DNA of 64,000 nt from Antrodiella citrinella. Taxonomy: Eukaryota; Basidiomycota; Agaricomycetes; Polyporales; Steccherinaceae. A program made the position numbers and the translations under genes. The notes beneath the pieces were generated by a model that did no database searches, was not told the origin of the DNA, and was given only the letters and a program-made list of their open reading frames with translations. Positions 11,646-21,730 of the stretch are shown here, piece by piece (position 1 is the stretch's first letter; the number at the start of each line of letters is the position of its first letter). The DNA lies in NCBI GenBank assembly GCA_004802725.1, contig SGPM01000033.1, positions 62,001-126,000 of the forward strand. Direction: 5' to 3'.

Positions 11646-13325
11646 AGGCGCTCCGATGGTCACGATAGCATGGTGATACCCGAGAAGTGTTAGAGGCTGA
11701 CCCCTCCGTGGATATCGTGAGCTTTAGGACGTCGACGTCGAAAGCAAGAAGCCAGAGGAACAGTTGTTAACCAGATAAGGTGAGTAGGCATTGCTTCAGC
11801 GACTGAAACAGCAGAGTTTGGCAGATTCCAGCGATTACAACCGAGGATCACAAATAGACTCTGGATTCGCGGGAGAAAGGGCGCGCATGCTGAGAAGTCG
11901 AGATGTTGGATTATCGCAGGGAAACCGTGACTATGTACGACCTTTTCTGGGTGCCTCAAAAACCTTTCGTGGGCCAGCTTCTCTGCGCCATGTGAGAAGA
12001 ATCCTGTTGCTGGGAGAGACCACGTTGTCCTGAGGTGAGGTCGCAGTTGAGAAGAATGGGCGCGGATAAGAGGGCAATACTTGCACAGAAGCGGCACGCA
12101 TTTGCCCACCGCATCAACCATGACGATTCGTGCACTGTATTCGATGGTGCGCCTGTGCGCTCCTGTCATCGCACGTTCAGTATCCTCTATGTAAGGAAGA
12201 CGAATTACTCACTGTGTTTGGTTCATGTATATCCCTTATCCTGACTTAGTGACTATGTTGCAAACGAACGGATTTCAGCAGCGGTCAGCACCACTCGGAG
12301 TCCGGGAACGTGTGTGGAGGAGATACGTGCGTATAACGCAGGCGCAAAGTTGCCACCCAAAGAGAACCTACATGCGCCCAACACGACCTCCATGAAGACG
12401 GACTAGCGACGTCGTCCAACGACGGAACATGGTGGCAGGCAACGCGTGAAAACACTCGGACTCAAAACTGAAGACGAAAGACTCGAAGAGAGACGCAAAA
12501 GCAAAGCAAAACAGGGAAGAGGCGAAATTGGCACGTGACTTTGCGTGGATGATTAGCGCCCTAAAGCAGTGCCGGGCAAGATCTTGCATGCTGCTATCAC
12601 GTCGCCACATAAATTTATGTCTTCGTATATCGCAGTCTTGAAAACCGCGAACAACTCTCCTTTGGCACCCTTGTTGGGCGCAAAAGCGGTGAGCTTGGTC
12701 AGTACGTTCCAGACCGATTCGGACTGCCGTATGGACTGCAGGAGGACTCGTGTCACTGTCGGTGATGAGCAGTGATGGCGGAGACCATGATGCTCTCTGA
12801 TGTCTTGATGATTATACCGTCTGCGCCCCCATTACGCATATTGCAACGTTTCATATCGACGGGAACTCTCCCAGTTACGGTGGTGTACCTACCGGTGCAG
12901 TGCTCTTTCGTCCTCCCCGTTCATCTTCTTTGTTTCCGTCTCCCTTTGCTTTTGTTCTTTCTTTCTTCACGGTTCATTTTATGCCTCCCTCCTCCCTCCT
13001 TCACGCGCATGCCCGGCGCGCAGAAACACTGGATCGATTGTTAGGTGGTGAGTACGCTGGCAGAATTTTTCAAGCGTATCGGGTGATTGGTGATTCTGAT
13101 GCTTGCCCGCTCTGTTTCGTCGTATGATCTTTTGGACACCCAGCTCTACAGAACTTGAGTGCCTCTACCTCTGCCTCTACCTCCCCTTCGGTTTCGGGAC
13201 CTGCGGTTTTAAACTTCGCGTCACCTTCAGCTTCGAGCTCAGTGATTTCGAGCACCAACGTCCCATGTTCGATGTCTTCGAGAGTACAGGTTCAATTTGC
13301 ATATACTGACCGGTAATTTCTGCAG

Positions 13326-15018
13326 CAGCTCCGCCGACGCCCCCCCCTCAAACCTTCATCGAGGATACCCCATCGACCACACCGAGCTCTACTCCGTGCG
13401 TCTCTTACTTTCTGATGTCATGACACGAAGGACTAACATCCTTTAGCACGACTACTGGGACGACCACTGGAACGACCGCTGCCTCCTCTTCAGCGGTAAC
13501 GAGTGACGATGTTCATGCCAGAACAACTTCGACATCAGTTGCATCATCGTACGTCTGCGTCTGTTTTCCTGTGTACAGAGGCTGAGCCATACGTATTTAG
13601 AGCGGGCGGCGCTGCAACCCCTAGTGTGACCGTTAATGTTGTCGGCAACACGGACATCCCGTCTGCTCAACCCACCACACCATCTGGTCACGCCTCGAGT
13701 CCATCGGAGTCATCGATCCCGCCATCATCATCCCCTTCGTACGTTTGAACACATCAATGCACAATCAGGCACCCGAGCTAACATTTAAGACATTCTGCAA
13801 AGATCCGAATCCTCGGGCATCCCCACCGACACAGCGACCCTCACGACCCTCACGACATCTACATCTGCACCGCCCCAACCATCCGCACCTGTATCATTGA
13901 ACTTCGCACTGAGCGAACCACATTCCTCAAGCGGCACAACCCGATACATCGCTTTTCCTACCTCGCTACCTCTCCCTCCTTCAGCTGCAGCAAACACAGC
14001 AGACACGGTTCCTATATCTGGAGCCGCTGCCTCGGATGTCAGGTAAGTCCAGAAGATAAAATAATTCACAATGCGTTAACTTGAATGTGTATCCAGTAGC
14101 AAACATTCGAAGAATCCTGAAATCTTAGCAGGCATTTTTGGGGCCGTTGGCGGTATATCCGTACTTCTTATCTTATTTATCTGTTACCGTCGAAGCAGGG
14201 CCCGCCGTTCGTCAGCCTCATCCATTTTCTCATGGAGTGCGCCCAGCTCCTTCCCCGAACCCGTCTCTTCGTCACAATATCCTACAACACCTTCGAGCGG
14301 AGGTTCGAGCCATGCATTCGTACCCACTCCGACCAGTCCTAACAGCCTTGCCCGGACTCACACACATAGTCCATCCCTTGGCGTCCTTTCTTCCCCCGCT
14401 TCCTACCAAATTGCGCCATCACCGGGTAACCAGAGATCACAAATGTCCCAATTCAACGCAGCACGGAACACTATCTCGCCCTTGCTCATCGTCAGGACGT
14501 CACGGTTCTCAGCTCAAAATGGCCGATACACGTTCGATACATCTCCGACGAGAGGAAAAGATAGCCCGGTCGTGGACCCTTTCGCGGACCCGTACGCCAG
14601 GATGAGAAGGACGATCTTCGAACAGCCTGAAACCTCAGCCGAATCACCCACGATACGCGCAGGCCCCGAGTTGCCGTTCTTCATGGGAGGAAGTGGAAGG
14701 ATGTCTGGTTCTTCATCTCCCTTGGCTGGACTCCCTGCTACGATGACCACTTCGCCGACAGAAGCAGAGGGAGATTTGTCTAGCATCGGGCTAGCAGCGA
14801 TGGGAGCTCTCGAGACACCGAAGTACAGTCCCGGTTACCTCGGCCCAGATCCATTTGGCACGCCGAAGAGCCATAGGCTGTCGAACTTGTCGTTGGATGC
14901 GGATGTGGACGTGGTGATCACACCGCCTTCGCCTATCGGTGTAAGCCCGATCTTCGTTGGAGTTTACGCTGATGGCAGATGAACTGACCATCCTTAACAG
15001 ACAGGCTTCGCGGCATGA
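13326..15018 (+). CDS. Ser/Thr-rich single-pass membrane protein (5' end unresolved)
   Basis: Exons at 13326-13395, about 13447-13548, about 13602-13738, a Ser/Thr/Pro-rich exon ending near 14042, one from about 14100 to 14940, and 15001-15018 join in frame and end GTGFAA. The first part is a mucin-like ectodomain (for example PTTTGTTTGTTAASSSA). A membrane segment follows at about 14127-14180 (AGIFGAVGGISVLLILFICY), with a basic stop-transfer YRRSRARR. The cytoplasmic tail of about 250 residues is rich in Ser and Pro. The plan resembles fungal wall-stress sensors of the Mid2/Wsc kind, but I see no WSC domain and do not assign that function. Consecutive introns are in phase 2. The first exon and signal peptide are not resolved: an upstream Ser/Thr frame at about 13152-13276 does not join in the right phase. 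Confidence 0.65.
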
Positions 15019-15181
15019 AATCAATAAGTTCTCCGGCGCAAGGGCGTCGACACTCACTTGTAACGCTGAGATGTTGAGGCCCTATGCGTCGCCACCAGCA
15101 CAGGTCTTTTCAGGCAAAGACAGCAACATGTCCTGGTGACGTCACTTTATGTACATGAACTTCTTGTATACACTTACCTTC

Positions 15182-15253
15182 ACTTTCACTTTCGACCTTC
15201 CTTTCCTAGTTCGCATCGCCGCTGTTCTTTGGATGTACCTCATAGTTGTCGTC
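15182..15253 (+). repeat. Downstream repeat element, copy A
   Basis: This segment matches 17417-17491 at most positions, with shared runs such as ACTTTCACTTTCGA, TCCTTTCCTAGTTCGCATCG and CTCATAGTTG. It begins 164 nt after the stop of the membrane-protein gene. Both copies are open in one frame (PFLVRI...WMYLIV), but most differences change the amino acid, so coding constraint is not evident. Confidence 0.7.
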
Positions 15254-15644
15254 TTGTTTTTTCGTTGTCTTGTATCGCTTCTGGTGAGCGGCGATGTGTC
15301 TTCAACATTCCTTACGCTATTTATTACCTTCAGATACTTTTATGCTAGTCGTAGCACAACGCAGGTAGTTACAAGTACAGCCTTCAATCCAGAGGATCAT
15401 GACATACAGCAGTGCTTCACGTGACGATTGTGTCTGACTATGAACGAGTCGCCAATTTCTGGACTGTACTCGTCTTCTTCGTCGACGATAGCCATGCTTC
15501 AGGGGCGGGGTGTTGAGTCGGACTGTTAACCATCACAGACGTCGGGAGCGTCGGGAACGAGACACGACGCGATCAGCGGAGTCTTGATCTCGGGCCGCTT
15601 TTTCAGCCAAATCTTCGGACTTGAATTTGAAGCAGCTCAGCCTC

Positions 15645-15679
15645 CTTCAATCTTCAATCTTCAAGCTTCAAGCTTCAAG
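15645..15679 (+). repeat. CTTCAA/CTTCAAG simple repeat
   Basis: Five to six degenerate copies of CTTCAA(T/G) in tandem, in the intergenic region. Confidence 0.8.
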
Positions 15680-16330
15680 TCGAACTCTCCTCGCTGTGTG
15701 CACGCCAGACTGCGCATATTTCTCCATCGTTGGGTGCTATAGCTACACACGACGCCGAGGGTAGTTAGTAAGTATACTTATAGACGACTTTTTCGTGCTG
15801 GGACTCACCAGAATAGCAGAATCATGCAACAGAAAAATGCGAGAGATCATCATATATGATATTCACGACTTTTGAAACGAGCTCAGAACACGTATCACGG
15901 TTCTTATTGCGTCTACGTTGCTGCCCTGGCAGCTTAACTCCAGTAGGACTCTCGTCGTCGTCACCTTCGACGTCAAACATGCATGTTCCTGCGGTGCCAA
16001 ACACTGCCGGTACTCCAAAAGCATCTTTTCGATTATCCATCAATATCTGCCGACTCGCGGCCGCCATATGTATTGAGAGCGAGTTCCGGAGGCGGCAACG
16101 AGCACTGGTTTGGTTTTCAGGTTCTAGCAATACATAAGCCTCGAAGTTGTTTTTGCTATGGATTCTCAGTTCACTTTCTTCGAACTCACACAAGTCTAGG
16201 TGCTGGTTGGTGAGTACCGACCGTTCTGTATGACACGCATGGTTTTTGACCGTTATTCTACAGCCTGACCTTTTATATTTTTGCATTCACTTTCACTTGA
16301 AATTTACGATTCACATTCTTTACGAAAATC

Positions 16331-17234
16331 ATGAAGACATCCTCCGCACTCATCCTCATCGCAGCCTGCTTCTCCTCGGTCTCAGCCCACCACTCGGGCT
16401 CCCGTCACCATGTAGTCTCCGCGCCTCCTCCCACTGGGCCAGTCGGCAGCCCGCCTTTGTAAGTACCTCGCTTCTCCGAGTTGATTTCTTTCTGACTCTC
16501 GCTTCAATCATAGTGGTATTGGCCCCCTGGCTCACTCGGCGAGATCCGAACATGAAAACCGATTTGGCATAACCTTGTAAGTCTCTTACTCCTCGAGCTC
16601 ATTGTCCTCTAACCTCCCATTTCGGGTAGTGATCATGCTACTCTGGCTCACCCTGCCAGGTCGGAAGTGTTCGCCCGCGACGTAGTGGATTATTTGTACG
16701 CTCGTAGCGTTAACCTTACACCAGCCCAATTGGGCCCAGGTGCTGGCATCGGAGCAGCGTAAGTACTCCGTTAGTCAAATGAAGACCAGCGAACTAAAGC
16801 AGAGGAATTTAGCCCCAATGCCGCAAGCAATGAGATCAATAACATGATGGGTGCCTCGATGAAGGGCCCTGCCACAGCGTCTGCGTGAGTTTGTTCGCAC
16901 ATACCTCCCTCTGTTCACCTCACTGATACCTTCTTGCGCGATAGCAACGTCGTGGGAGGCAGAGTTAAGAAGGTGGCGAAGTCTAAAGCCCACAAGGGCA
17001 AGGGCAAACGCGAACTCGCAGAACTCGTTGCCCGCGCTCTCGCCGACGACCACCTCTTCGCCCGGAATGTCCTTGATAGGGCGAGCAAGCTTGCGGTACA
17101 CCGTCCTGCTGGTCAAAGCTCTCCCAATGCGCCTCACTTCGCCCCAGGACAACCCCACCCGTGAGCCTCCTTTCTGCGTGCTGACTCGGAGGGCATGAAT
17201 GTGTTGCTAACAACTACCCAGTACTTTCTATTAG
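16331..17234 (+). CDS. Small secreted protein built from symmetric phase-2 exons
   Basis: Six exons (16331-16458, 16514-16576, 16630-16758, 16813-16884, 16945-17160, 17222-17234) join to 621 nt, 206 residues. Residues 1-19 are a clean signal peptide (MKTSSALILIAACFSSVSA). The mature part is His/Ala/Pro-rich with a basic stretch KKVAKSKAHKGKGKRE, whose KR could be a Kex2 site, followed by an Ala/Leu/Arg-rich helix. There are no cysteines in the mature protein. All five introns are in phase 2 and all internal exons (63, 129, 72 and 216 nt) are multiples of three. Exons 2 and 3 begin with related peptides (GPLAHSARSE and ATLAHPARSE), which indicates exon duplication. I do not recognise the family; an effector or wall-associated role is only a guess. 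Confidence 0.8.
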
Positions 17235-17416
17235 GTATTGATGGCGCATGCGATGGGATAGGCGATGTCTTGGTATCTTGTAATGTTCTATGTTTGTGAA
17301 TACAACTTCAATTTTTGTGACGCAACACCCGTAAGTATTGTATTTATGGACATTCACCGCTGGACGATGTCGCCACTACAATGTTGCACTTAGTTCTTGG
17401 GCTTCAGCCTACCTCC

Positions 17417-17491
17417 ACTTTCACTTTCGAACATCCTTTCCTAGTTCGCATCGGCGCCGAAGTCTGGATGTATCTCATAGTTGAAGTCGTG
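17417..17491 (+). repeat. Downstream repeat element, copy B
   Basis: The second copy of the element at 15182-15253, starting about 182 nt after the stop of the secreted-protein gene, nearly the same distance as copy A from its gene. Relative to copy A it has a 3-nt insertion (AAG) near the end. Confidence 0.7.
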
Positions 17492-17496
17492 GTAGG

Positions 17497-17530
17497 CTCT
17501 GTGAATATGACTTCAGTTTTTGCGACGATA
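17497..17530 (+). repeat. Second degenerate duplication (partner near 17296-17328)
   Basis: GTGAATATGACTTCAG TTTTTGCGACG here resembles GTGAATACAACTTCAA TTTTTGTGACG about 200 nt upstream, in the likely 3' UTR of the secreted-protein gene. Together with copy B it suggests that a 3' flank was duplicated here. Confidence 0.55.
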
Positions 17531-17700
17531 CCGCTCATGATCAATCTGAAGCATTACAGAAAAGCACAGGCACGGAAAATGCCGACACCCCCTCCACCAG
17601 ATATGTAGCTGCAGTCCAGCTCCACAGAATGCTGCTCTTCCTAGATAACAACGCTTGTTCTGGGATAGTTAAGTAACCATCGGTCCTTCAAGAACCTTTG

Positions 17701-19020
17701 ATGGTCTTTTTCTCCGTGGTCCTGGCGATGCAGCTAATCGCGTTCTTGTTGGTCGTCGTCCTCACGTTTATCCTGCGACGCCGATACCCAGACCATTATC
17801 TTTCGATCGGTCGAGTTTCCCTCTCTAACCTGACGTTATACGATGTCAAGTACTCCGGAACGCTATGGCATGGGACCTACGCATTCACCTACACCTCCAA
17901 ACAGATCACTGTGCAGCTCAACTGGCCCTTCTCTGCCCCTCACAAGTGGATGACCTTCACGTCCAAAGCCACGTACTACACCTCCTCAACAGCCAACATC
18001 TCCACCGCATCCATCGTCGCAGTCTTCTGGTTCTTCCCTCTGCTCTACAAACAGACCGCGGGCCCGTGGACCGACGTAGAAATCGAGGATCTGAGGATTC
18101 GAGTGCGGAAAGGCGGGGAGACGCCGTATTTCATCCAGAGGCTGAGAGAGAACGTCGTTGGAGCGGTGTTACAGGGGGACATCTACCGCGTGGATGACTT
18201 CAAAACGAGCGTCCGGTTCTCCGGGTTGTCGGAGGCTGATGTCGAGGAGAAGGCTCCTGAGGACTCTGAGGATGCGGATGAGGACCCCTACTCTGGCATT
18301 CTTAATGCAGAGGTGAAGACTGCAGATGGAGAAGTCGACGGAGACGGACGGACGTGCACGGATAGCTTGACTGGAGAAAATGGCGATCTGAAGACCGTCC
18401 AGTCCGAGTCGAAGGACCACATGGTCCAATCGTTCCTCCCCGCGAGCGAAGACGAGCTCTGCATATCGGCCCTTGCTCGTCAACTACACCTGAACAACTT
18501 GGAAGGTCGCATATACTCCTTCGACCAAGTCGATGCGCAATTCCGCCGAAACTGGACGGCAGACCGAGGAAGTTTCGTCCTCATCGCGAAGGAGAGCAGA
18601 TGGGTGCGCATCCATTGGACGTACGAGAGGGATAAGGTCAAGCCTTGGTATTTGTAAGTGGTGAACTTCTATTCTTGCGTCTTATTCGCTTATTCATCTG
18701 TTGACAGTCAAATATTCACGTCGGTCGTACAGTTCCCGTATAACCTCGTGCACGTCTTCAACTATCCAATGACGACCGTGAACTTGTACGTTTCCCGGGT
18801 AGACGTCCACTTTGATGAGTTCAAGGTATGTGCTATTATGTTAACGTCGTTACCATCAGTCTAACTTCTGAATGTCATATAGATCAGGGATGCGGAGCTC
18901 CTTATCCAGGCCATTTCCATCGTTCGGGAGAAGATGTACAACGCAGGTCTACAATGGCAAGATTTCTTGGTGGACGGGATAGCGAAGATGATTGTTGGAG
19001 GCAGTCTGGAGCCTCGTTAA
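17701..19020 (+). CDS. Membrane-anchored protein of unknown function
   Basis: Three exons (17701-18653, 18708-18825, 18883-19020) join to 1209 nt, 402 residues. The N-terminus is one hydrophobic segment (residues 1-25) followed by RRRYPDHYLSIG. After it comes a beta-rich region with SNLTLYDVKYSGTLWHGTYA, an acidic low-complexity insert at about 180-245, and a conserved-looking C-terminus with VQFPYNLVHVFNYPMTTVNL and LQWQDFLVDGIAKMIVGG. The arrangement, a membrane anchor then repeating amphipathic strands, is reminiscent of the N-terminal segment of bridge-like lipid-transfer proteins (Csf1/Fmp27 type), but this is only an impression. The ATG at 17701 is chosen because the hydrophobic anchor begins there. 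Confidence 0.8.
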
Positions 19021-19534
19021 GATGGTGGCGTGTTATTTCTTCTATGTCTCGCTTTCTCTGCACACACGGACTACATGTTTCCAGCACACACACAGACGTT
19101 GTTTTTAGTTCGTCAGACTTCCTTTGCTTCCATCGGTCTCTCACTAACATCTTCATTCTAGATTTATCATACACAATTGTACACATACGACACTTTGTAT
19201 ACATGCACATTTGGCTAAACATTATCTCTCTCTCGTTGGGTACAGCTTGGAGTGCGGCAGCTGTCGACTCGTTCGGGGAACTTGAAGTCAGCCTCTTCGC
19301 CGGAGTCTTTGGACTCTGCTCTCCCCAAAACTTCACTCCTCTCTTTCTTCGCACACACCCATGCCAGTTAGCATAGATCTCTCCGTCACGCTATGTCTTC
19401 TGCGTTCATAGAGCAGCACCAAGGATGATGTGTGGAACTATACTGATGCATTATTTATCTCCCGCTTATCTGCAATAGTTTGTGGTACACAGACCCTACC
19501 GAACTCGCAATCACCAAGACCCTCAATATGTCTA
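19021..19534. other. Intergenic between convergent genes
   Basis: This is the 3' flank of two genes transcribed toward each other. I see nothing else. Confidence 0.5.
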
Positions 19535-21085
19535 TCACGCAGCGCTAGCCACAACCGTCACTTTCGCCTGCGCCGCCGGGTCTCTGTTCTCCTTTCCCCT
19601 CTTCCCTCTAATACGACGCGAAGCACCATTAGCGTTCGTCTTCTTGGGCTTGTCCTCTGATGCTTTGCTCGCTGGACGGCTGGGATCCTGAGCCATCTGT
19701 CGTCTCGCGTCCGGTCTTCTCTGATCATGAACCTTCGTAGCCTGTCCTGGCTTCACTTTTGGCTTGCCGCGCAACGCCACGGACCAAGCCTGGCCATCCT
19801 TGATCCTATTACTGGCTGCGGGCTGTCTAGTACGGCTCGATCCAGGAACGTTCGACGAAACTGATGCAAGAGGGGGACGAGTCGAGGTACCGGCAGTGTC
19901 AAACGGTTTCGGAGCGTTGCTTTGTTTCCGAATTGGCGAGGATCCTTCGGAAGCCTTGGTCTTGAACGGCGTAGGCGTCTAGTCATCAATCTGGTCAGCA
20001 CTGTACGCGCCTCGATTCGAAAGATCGTGCACTTACTTGGGGTGATTGCGGTGTTCTCGCTTCTTTGGCAACCGGACGGACAGGCGGGAACGAAATGGAG
20101 CCAGGAACTCTCTGGGCGATCTGTTGGGTGAAAACGTCCAGAGGTATAGCGACAGTGTGGTACTGCTGGTTGCTGAGACTTCCTTGCTTGAAGAGATTGA
20201 CAGATTGCGCTGCCTGCGAGAAGGACCGAGTCGAAGACATGCCTGGAGGAAGCGACAAGCCAGGAGGCACGAAAGGATACGAAAAAGCCTTCATACGAGG
20301 ATCAGAGCCAAAGTTTCCGGAGGCAGCAGCCAAGTTCTGAAGACGCGGCGGAAGAGACTTGCCGCACACGCGCGGAGGGCTCGAGGAAGAAGAACCTTGT
20401 TGAGGCGACTGTGTGATAGGGCCGGCAGGGAAACCATTCTGGTTGAGAATCGGATAACCGTAGTTGGGAAGATGCGCGAGAGCCACACGTCGGCCAAGAG
20501 TCTGAGTATTCAAGCGACTTCGAGCGTTCACAGTAGGTGCAGAAGCAGGGCGAGTCCGAGACTTCGGCGAGAACCTCAGTCCGGCTTTGCGAGATCGGCT
20601 GACTTGTCCAGGTGAAGAATACGGTTCTTGCAAGAGAGAAGCCAAGGGTCCAGTCTTGTCGATTTGTTGTCGCTTGATGGCCTAATGATATTCGATTGTA
20701 CTCGTCGTCTCTCATGTCAGAAGACATTGGTACGCACCAAGAAAAGAGAGGGAACTGGGACTTCGGTCGTAGCAACCTCTTCAGATTTATCCGGAGACAT
20801 GACTGCCGGGGATGGAGCTTCCAACGACATTGGATCTGCTGATGCTGGCGTAGCTAGGCAATCTTCTAGGACGGCCCACGTAACGCAAAGTATCTGCAAA
20901 CGCATACAAATCAGCATCACCTAGCGGTCCATCTTCGAATGACGCACGAATATTGTTGTACAAAAGGCAAGCACCAGAGCGGCGTGAAAGACCAATGCGA
21001 TGGTTCCTGTACCAACGATGCGGTAGATCACGGTGCGGAATGACAAAAGAGTGTCCGGAGTGTTCAGTCGGAGAAGGCGCTGCAT
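19535..21085 (-). CDS. Unknown protein with N-terminal membrane segment and basic tail
   Basis: Four exons join in frame. The first (from the ATG at 21085) gives MQRLLRLNTPDTLLSFRTVI and a hydrophobic segment rich in Ala, Leu and Val. A 54-nt intron with donor GTGCGT joins it to an acidic stretch (SPDKSEEVATTEVPV). The third exon carries a Ser/Pro/Gln-rich region of about 210 residues, and the last a strongly basic tail with PKKTNANGASRRIRGKRGK. The complete product is about 440 residues. The tail looks like a nuclear-localisation or nucleic-acid-binding segment, which would fit an inner-nuclear-membrane or ER protein; that is inference. I recognise no domain. The first exon is favoured because only this splice removes an in-frame TAG and keeps the acidic stretch. 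Confidence 0.65.
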
Positions 21086-21730
21086 GAAAAGGAGGATTCT
21101 CGGTGTTGTCGTAGAGATAAATACGTTGAAGTCGTCGCGATTGTCGTGAAGATAGTAGAATGAGCTGTAGTAATGAAAGAAACGGTTAGAATGTGCAGAT
21201 GGAGATACGCCTGAATGAAGTTCAAATTCAAGAAGGAGGATGACTGGCGTCTGTCGGCATTGTTTGGACTAAACAAACACTGACCTAACACTGACCAAAT
21301 ACAGTGATATAAACTCTCTGTCAGTGTCAGTGTCACCGTTGCACGCGACATGCATCAAGCTGAGAGTTCTTTGTCATTTTTTCACCGAACATCAGGTTGA
21401 AATTCTTATATTTACAGTGACAATACTGGAATGGCAGTGACTGCACCCAATGCGGTGCCGTCTTGTCTTCTGTCCATTTAATCTTGATTCTTACCCCAAT
21501 TTTGCGCGTGCTTTGCGCGTGCCAGTTTAACTGGTAAGCACAGCACTACATATTGGGTTTCTCAGACTGTTAACTTGACTTCAATGTGTGAACCTTCTAA
21601 CACGTTGGTCAATTTGTAGCGCCAGTCGAAGCATAGTTAATGCGCTTATGTTGCGTTCCCAGCATGCTGAGGGCACCCCCTTGCTTTCCTTCAGTATCCA
21701 CCGACCTCAGGCTGTGGTATCGTCGTGAAC
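21086..21730. other. Intergenic between divergent genes
   Basis: This is the shared upstream region of the minus-strand membrane protein and the plus-strand EF-hand protein. Near 21319-21335 is a CAGTGT-type short repeat. There is no gene. Confidence 0.5.

Larger units (their letters stand above)
9948..13325. other. Long gene-poor stretch
   Basis: About 3.4 kb without a gene I can support, the longest such stretch in the window. It holds the G-alpha upstream region, a TGACGTCG plus TATAAAA pair near 10161-10178, and one 287-codon open frame (10782-11645) without recognisable domains. The 5' exons of the membrane-protein gene probably lie in the last few hundred bases, where a Ser/Thr-rich frame is visible at about 13152-13276. 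Confidence 0.5.
15019..16330. other. Intergenic with repeat element and simple repeat
   Basis: The stretch holds copy A of a repeated element (15182-15253), a CTTCAA-type simple repeat (15645-15679) and the upstream region of the secreted-protein gene. A 154-codon minus-strand frame at 15822-16286 has no recognisable features and I do not call it. Confidence 0.5.

Noticed and set aside
15822..16286. 154-codon minus-strand frame between two plus-strand genes
   Set aside because: It has no signal, domain or splice support, and its start lies only 45 nt from the ATG of the divergent secreted-protein gene.
17381..17608. A small membrane-protein gene coding a 75-residue product around repeat copy B
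   Set aside because: The matching copy A at 15.2 kb differs mostly at amino-acid-changing positions, so a coding role is not supported.
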